A stretch of 64,000 nucleotides of DNA from Sinomonas sp. ASV486 (GTDB lineage Bacteria; Actinomycetota; Actinomycetes; Actinomycetales; Micrococcaceae): NCBI RefSeq assembly GCF_030908215.1, contig NZ_JAVFJK010000004.1, positions 282,921-346,920 of the forward strand, in the 5' to 3' direction. A program made the translations under genes and the position numbers. Shown here piece by piece: positions 61,973-64,000 of the stretch. Under the pieces are notes generated by a model, which saw nothing but the letters and a program-made list of their open reading frames with translations, was not told the origin of the DNA and did no database searches. Every line of letters begins with the position of its first letter. The first letter of the stretch is position 1.

Positions 61973-62292
61973 TGTGCCGCCCCCAGCACCCTGCCCATGG
62001 CCGAGGCGAATCCTCGCCATTCCTGGGTCCTTCGTTCGAGCTCGGCGCGCCCCGTTGAGGTGAGGCGATAGACGCGGCGGCGCGCGGCGTCGTCTTCCCC
62101 CCAACGGCTCGCGGCCCACCCCGCCGCCTCGAGTCTGTGAAGGGCGGGGTACACCGAGCCTTCCTGGAGCTCGAACCCGGAGCCGCTTCGCTCGTGGATG
62201 CGAGCGATGAGCGCGTAGCCGTGGGCTTCGCCCACACCGAGCGAGGCCAGAAGCAGGAGGTCAAGCTGTCCGTTCACTGCACTTCGTCCCAT
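61969..62292 (-). CDS. PadR-family transcriptional regulator
   Basis: Protein of 107 residues. Winged HTH: LDLLLLASLGVGEAHGYALIARI, GFELQEGSVYPALHRLEAAGW, RRRVYRLTSTGRAELERRT. PadR regulators of this short class autoregulate with a membrane-protein partner. ATG 62292 is close to a palindrome (62294-62308) overlapping its putative -10, consistent with autorepression and a leaderless mRNA. Confidence 0.86.
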   Translation of the reverse strand: MGRSAVNGQLDLLLLASLGVGEAHGYALIARIHERSGSGFELQEGSVYPALHRLEAAGWAASRWGEDDAARRRVYRLTSTGRAELERRTQEWRGFASAMGRVLGAAQ

Positions 62293-62293
62293 A

Positions 62294-62308
62294 CCTAGAC
62301 AATCTAGG
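62294..62308 (-). promoter_or_regulatory. candidate PadR operator
   Basis: CCTAGA-CAA-TCTAGG, a 15-bp inverted repeat starting one base before the padR start codon; it contains TAGATT (minus strand), a plausible -10. Confidence 0.65.
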
Positions 62309-62333
62309 CATCCAAGGTCCGGGGCGCAATAGT

Positions 62334-64000
62334 TCAGCGCGCCACTGGCTCGTGGCGAAGGTACTCGCGGCGGAACGTGCCCGTCCCGGCCGTGAGCCCA
62401 CGCAGGTCGACGGCGTACCGGAGGAGCTCGGCGTCGGGCACCTCGCCCGAGATGTCGGTGAACTCGCCGCCCGCGGACACGGTGCCGGTGAGGCGCCCGC
62501 GCCGCGCGGAGAGGTCGCTCATGACGGCGCCCACGTAGTCATCGGGGACGCTGATAGTCACGGTCGAGACCGGCTCGAGCAGCTGGATCCGCGCCGCGGA
62601 GGCGGCCTCGCGCAGGGCAAGCGCCCCCGCGGCCTGGAACGCCGCGTCGGAGGAATCGACGCTGTGCGTCTTGCCGCCCACGAGCGTGACCTTGATGTCC
62701 ACGACGGGGAATCCCTCCGCTACGCCCCGGGCCATCTGGGCGCGTACACCCTTCTCTACGGACTCGACATAGGTCCGCGGGATCACCCCGCCCACAATCC
62801 GGTCCACGAACTCGAACCCGCCGCCGCGCGCGAGCGGCTCCACCTCGATGTCGCAGATCGCGTACTGGCCGTGCCCGCCGGACTGCTTGACGTGCCGCCC
62901 GTGCCCGGCGGCGGGGGCGGCGAACGTCTCGCGCAGGGGGGTGACGACGTCGACCGTCTGCAGCTTCACGCCCTGCTCGCGCAGCCGGTCCAGCACGACG
63001 TCCGCATGCGCCTCCCCCATGCACCACAGGACGAGCTGGTGCGTCTCTGGGTTGCGCTCCACCCGCAGCGTCGGGTCACCGGCGGCGACCTTCGCGAGGC
63101 TCTTCGCGAGTGCGTCCTCGTCGCCGTGCGAGGCCGCCTCGATAGCCACGGGCATGAGCGGCTCGGGCATGTCCCACGGCGCCACGATCATGGGGGCCTC
63201 ACGGGCGGAGACCGAATCGCCCGTCTCCGCGCTCAGGCGGGCGACGGCACACAGGTCGCCGGCCACGGCGAACGGCGCCGCTTGGAGGGACGCGCCGAAG
63301 GGCGTGTAGAGGTGCCCGAGGCGCTCGTCAGCATCATGGTCCGGGTGGCCACGGTCCTCGAGCCCATGGCCGGCCACGTGCACGGAGGTGTCCTCGCGGA
63401 GCGTCCCCGAAAACAGCCGCACGAGGCACACGCGCCCCAGGAAGGGATCCACGGTGGTCCGCACGACCTCGCCCACGAGAGGGCCGTCCGGGTCGCACCG
63501 CAGCCCCTTGACCGGCTTGCCGTCCAGATCCGCCACGGCCGGCAGCGCGTGCTCCGCCGGGGACGGGAAGCCGCGCCGGAGCACCTCGAGCACCTCGGCG
63601 GTTCCAATCCCCTCGAGAGCGGACGTGGGCACCACCGGGAAGAAGGACCCGCGGGCCACGGCATTCTCGAGGTCGCCGATGATCGTCTCGAGGCCGATGT
63701 CCTCGCCGCCGAGGTAGCGGTCCATGAGCGTCTCATCCTCGCTCTCGGCGATGATGCCCTCAATGAGTGCCCCGCGCGCCTCGTCCCAGCCGGCAAGTTC
63801 CTCGGGGCGCCCGGGCCGCATCTCTGGCTGCAGCGGTGCCTGGGCCGCGCTGCGATCCCCATAGTCCGAAACCGTGCGGGTGAGCAGGCCCAGCAGACCG
63901 GTCAGCGCGCCGTCGTGCGTCACGGGGACGTACAGCGGGAGCACCGACTCGCCGAACGCCGCCTGGCAGCGGGCCAGTGCGGCGTCGTAGTCCGCGCGGG
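62334..64000 (-). CDS. EF-G-like GTPase (EF-G2), N terminus beyond the window
   Basis: At least 555 residues; the frame is open to the right edge, so the GTP-binding motifs are not seen. Visible parts are the end of the G domain (TSALEGIGTAEVLEVLRRGFP), domain II (GEVVRTTVDPFLGRVCLVRLFSG), domain III (LMPVAIEAASHGDEDALAKSL), domain IV (HVKQSGGHGQYAICDIEVEP, DRIVGGVIPRTYVESVEKGV) and domain V (LLEPVSTVTISVPDDYVGAV). This matches the second EF-G paralogue found in mycobacteria and relatives, not the essential translocase; its function is unclear. Confidence 0.88.
   Translation of the reverse strand, partial: RADYDAALARCQAAFGESVLPLYVPVTHDGALTGLLGLLTRTVSDYGDRSAAQAPLQPEMRPGRPEELAGWDEARGALIEGIIAESEDETLMDRYLGGEDIGLETIIGDLENAVARGSFFPVVPTSALEGIGTAEVLEVLRRGFPSPAEHALPAVADLDGKPVKGLRCDPDGPLVGEVVRTTVDPFLGRVCLVRLFSGTLREDTSVHVAGHGLEDRGHPDHDADERLGHLYTPFGASLQAAPFAVAGDLCAVARLSAETGDSVSAREAPMIVAPWDMPEPLMPVAIEAASHGDEDALAKSLAKVAAGDPTLRVERNPETHQLVLWCMGEAHADVVLDRLREQGVKLQTVDVVTPLRETFAAPAAGHGRHVKQSGGHGQYAICDIEVEPLARGGGFEFVDRIVGGVIPRTYVESVEKGVRAQMARGVAEGFPVVDIKVTLVGGKTHSVDSSDAAFQAAGALALREAASAARIQLLEPVSTVTISVPDDYVGAVMSDLSARRGRLTGTVSAGGEFTDISGEVPDAELLRYAVDLRGLTAGTGTFRREYLRHEPVAR

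Overview
The window looks like chromosome of a high-GC actinobacterium, most likely Micrococcaceae (Arthrobacter/Sinomonas type). The base composition is strongly GC-rich, GTG starts and 4-bp GTGA/ATGA gene overlaps are frequent, and several genes appear leaderless. Actinobacterial families are present (an Rv0805-type phosphodiesterase, an EF-G2-like GTPase, a split Asp23 operon). Genus is an inference.

Region 0.2-2.8 kb holds a Stealth-family sugar-phosphate transferase facing an Rv0805-like cyclic-nucleotide phosphodiesterase. A G33/C10 homopolymer block follows.

Region 3.0-26.9 kb is a large sugar-acid catabolic locus, nearly all on the minus strand. It contains a glucuronide symporter and beta-glucuronidase, gluconate kinase, mannonate dehydratase, fructuronate reductase, glucuronate isomerase, a TIM-barrel isomerase, a CUT1 sugar ABC importer and two LacI regulators. 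It continues with a Gfo/Idh/MocA oxidoreductase plus a second TIM-barrel isomerase, an oligopeptide-type ABC importer with a fused permease-ATPase, and a second Gfo/Idh/MocA enzyme. Six promoters in this stretch carry the same LacI-type operator (core GGCAAnCGnTTGCC). In each, the core lies on or next to the -35 hexamer and an extra GGCAA half-site lies one helical turn upstream.

Region 27.7-34.7 kb is a galactonate-type operon (DgoD-like dehydratase, 2-keto-3-deoxy-6-phospho aldolase, KDG kinase, CUT1 transporter) with a divergent FadR-type regulator. It supplies the KDG kinase and aldolase that the glucuronate branch lacks, so the two loci appear to share their lower pathway. NadE, exonuclease III and a protein of unknown function follow. 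A third CUT1 transporter (37.3-42.1 kb) has its own LacI regulator and a small coupled membrane protein. None of the three CUT1 systems has a local ATPase.

Region 42.2-64 kb is mostly housekeeping or stress related. It holds a repeat-containing LEA-like small protein, an overlapping five-gene Asp23/AmaP operon, a TetR/MFS efflux pair, an M20 hydrolase, a SnoaL-like protein with a divergent XRE-ATPase-TPR regulator, and a Glu-Asp-Phe tRNA cluster. After the tRNAs come a minimal zinc protease, a CDF metal exporter, a tandem universal stress protein, a CopC protein with its centre missing, an AzgA-type purine permease, an FMN reductase, a PadR regulator and an EF-G2-like GTPase cut by the window edge. 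The stretch 52.4-54.6 kb beside the tRNAs is less GC-rich and holds only small unfamiliar genes; it may be accessory DNA.
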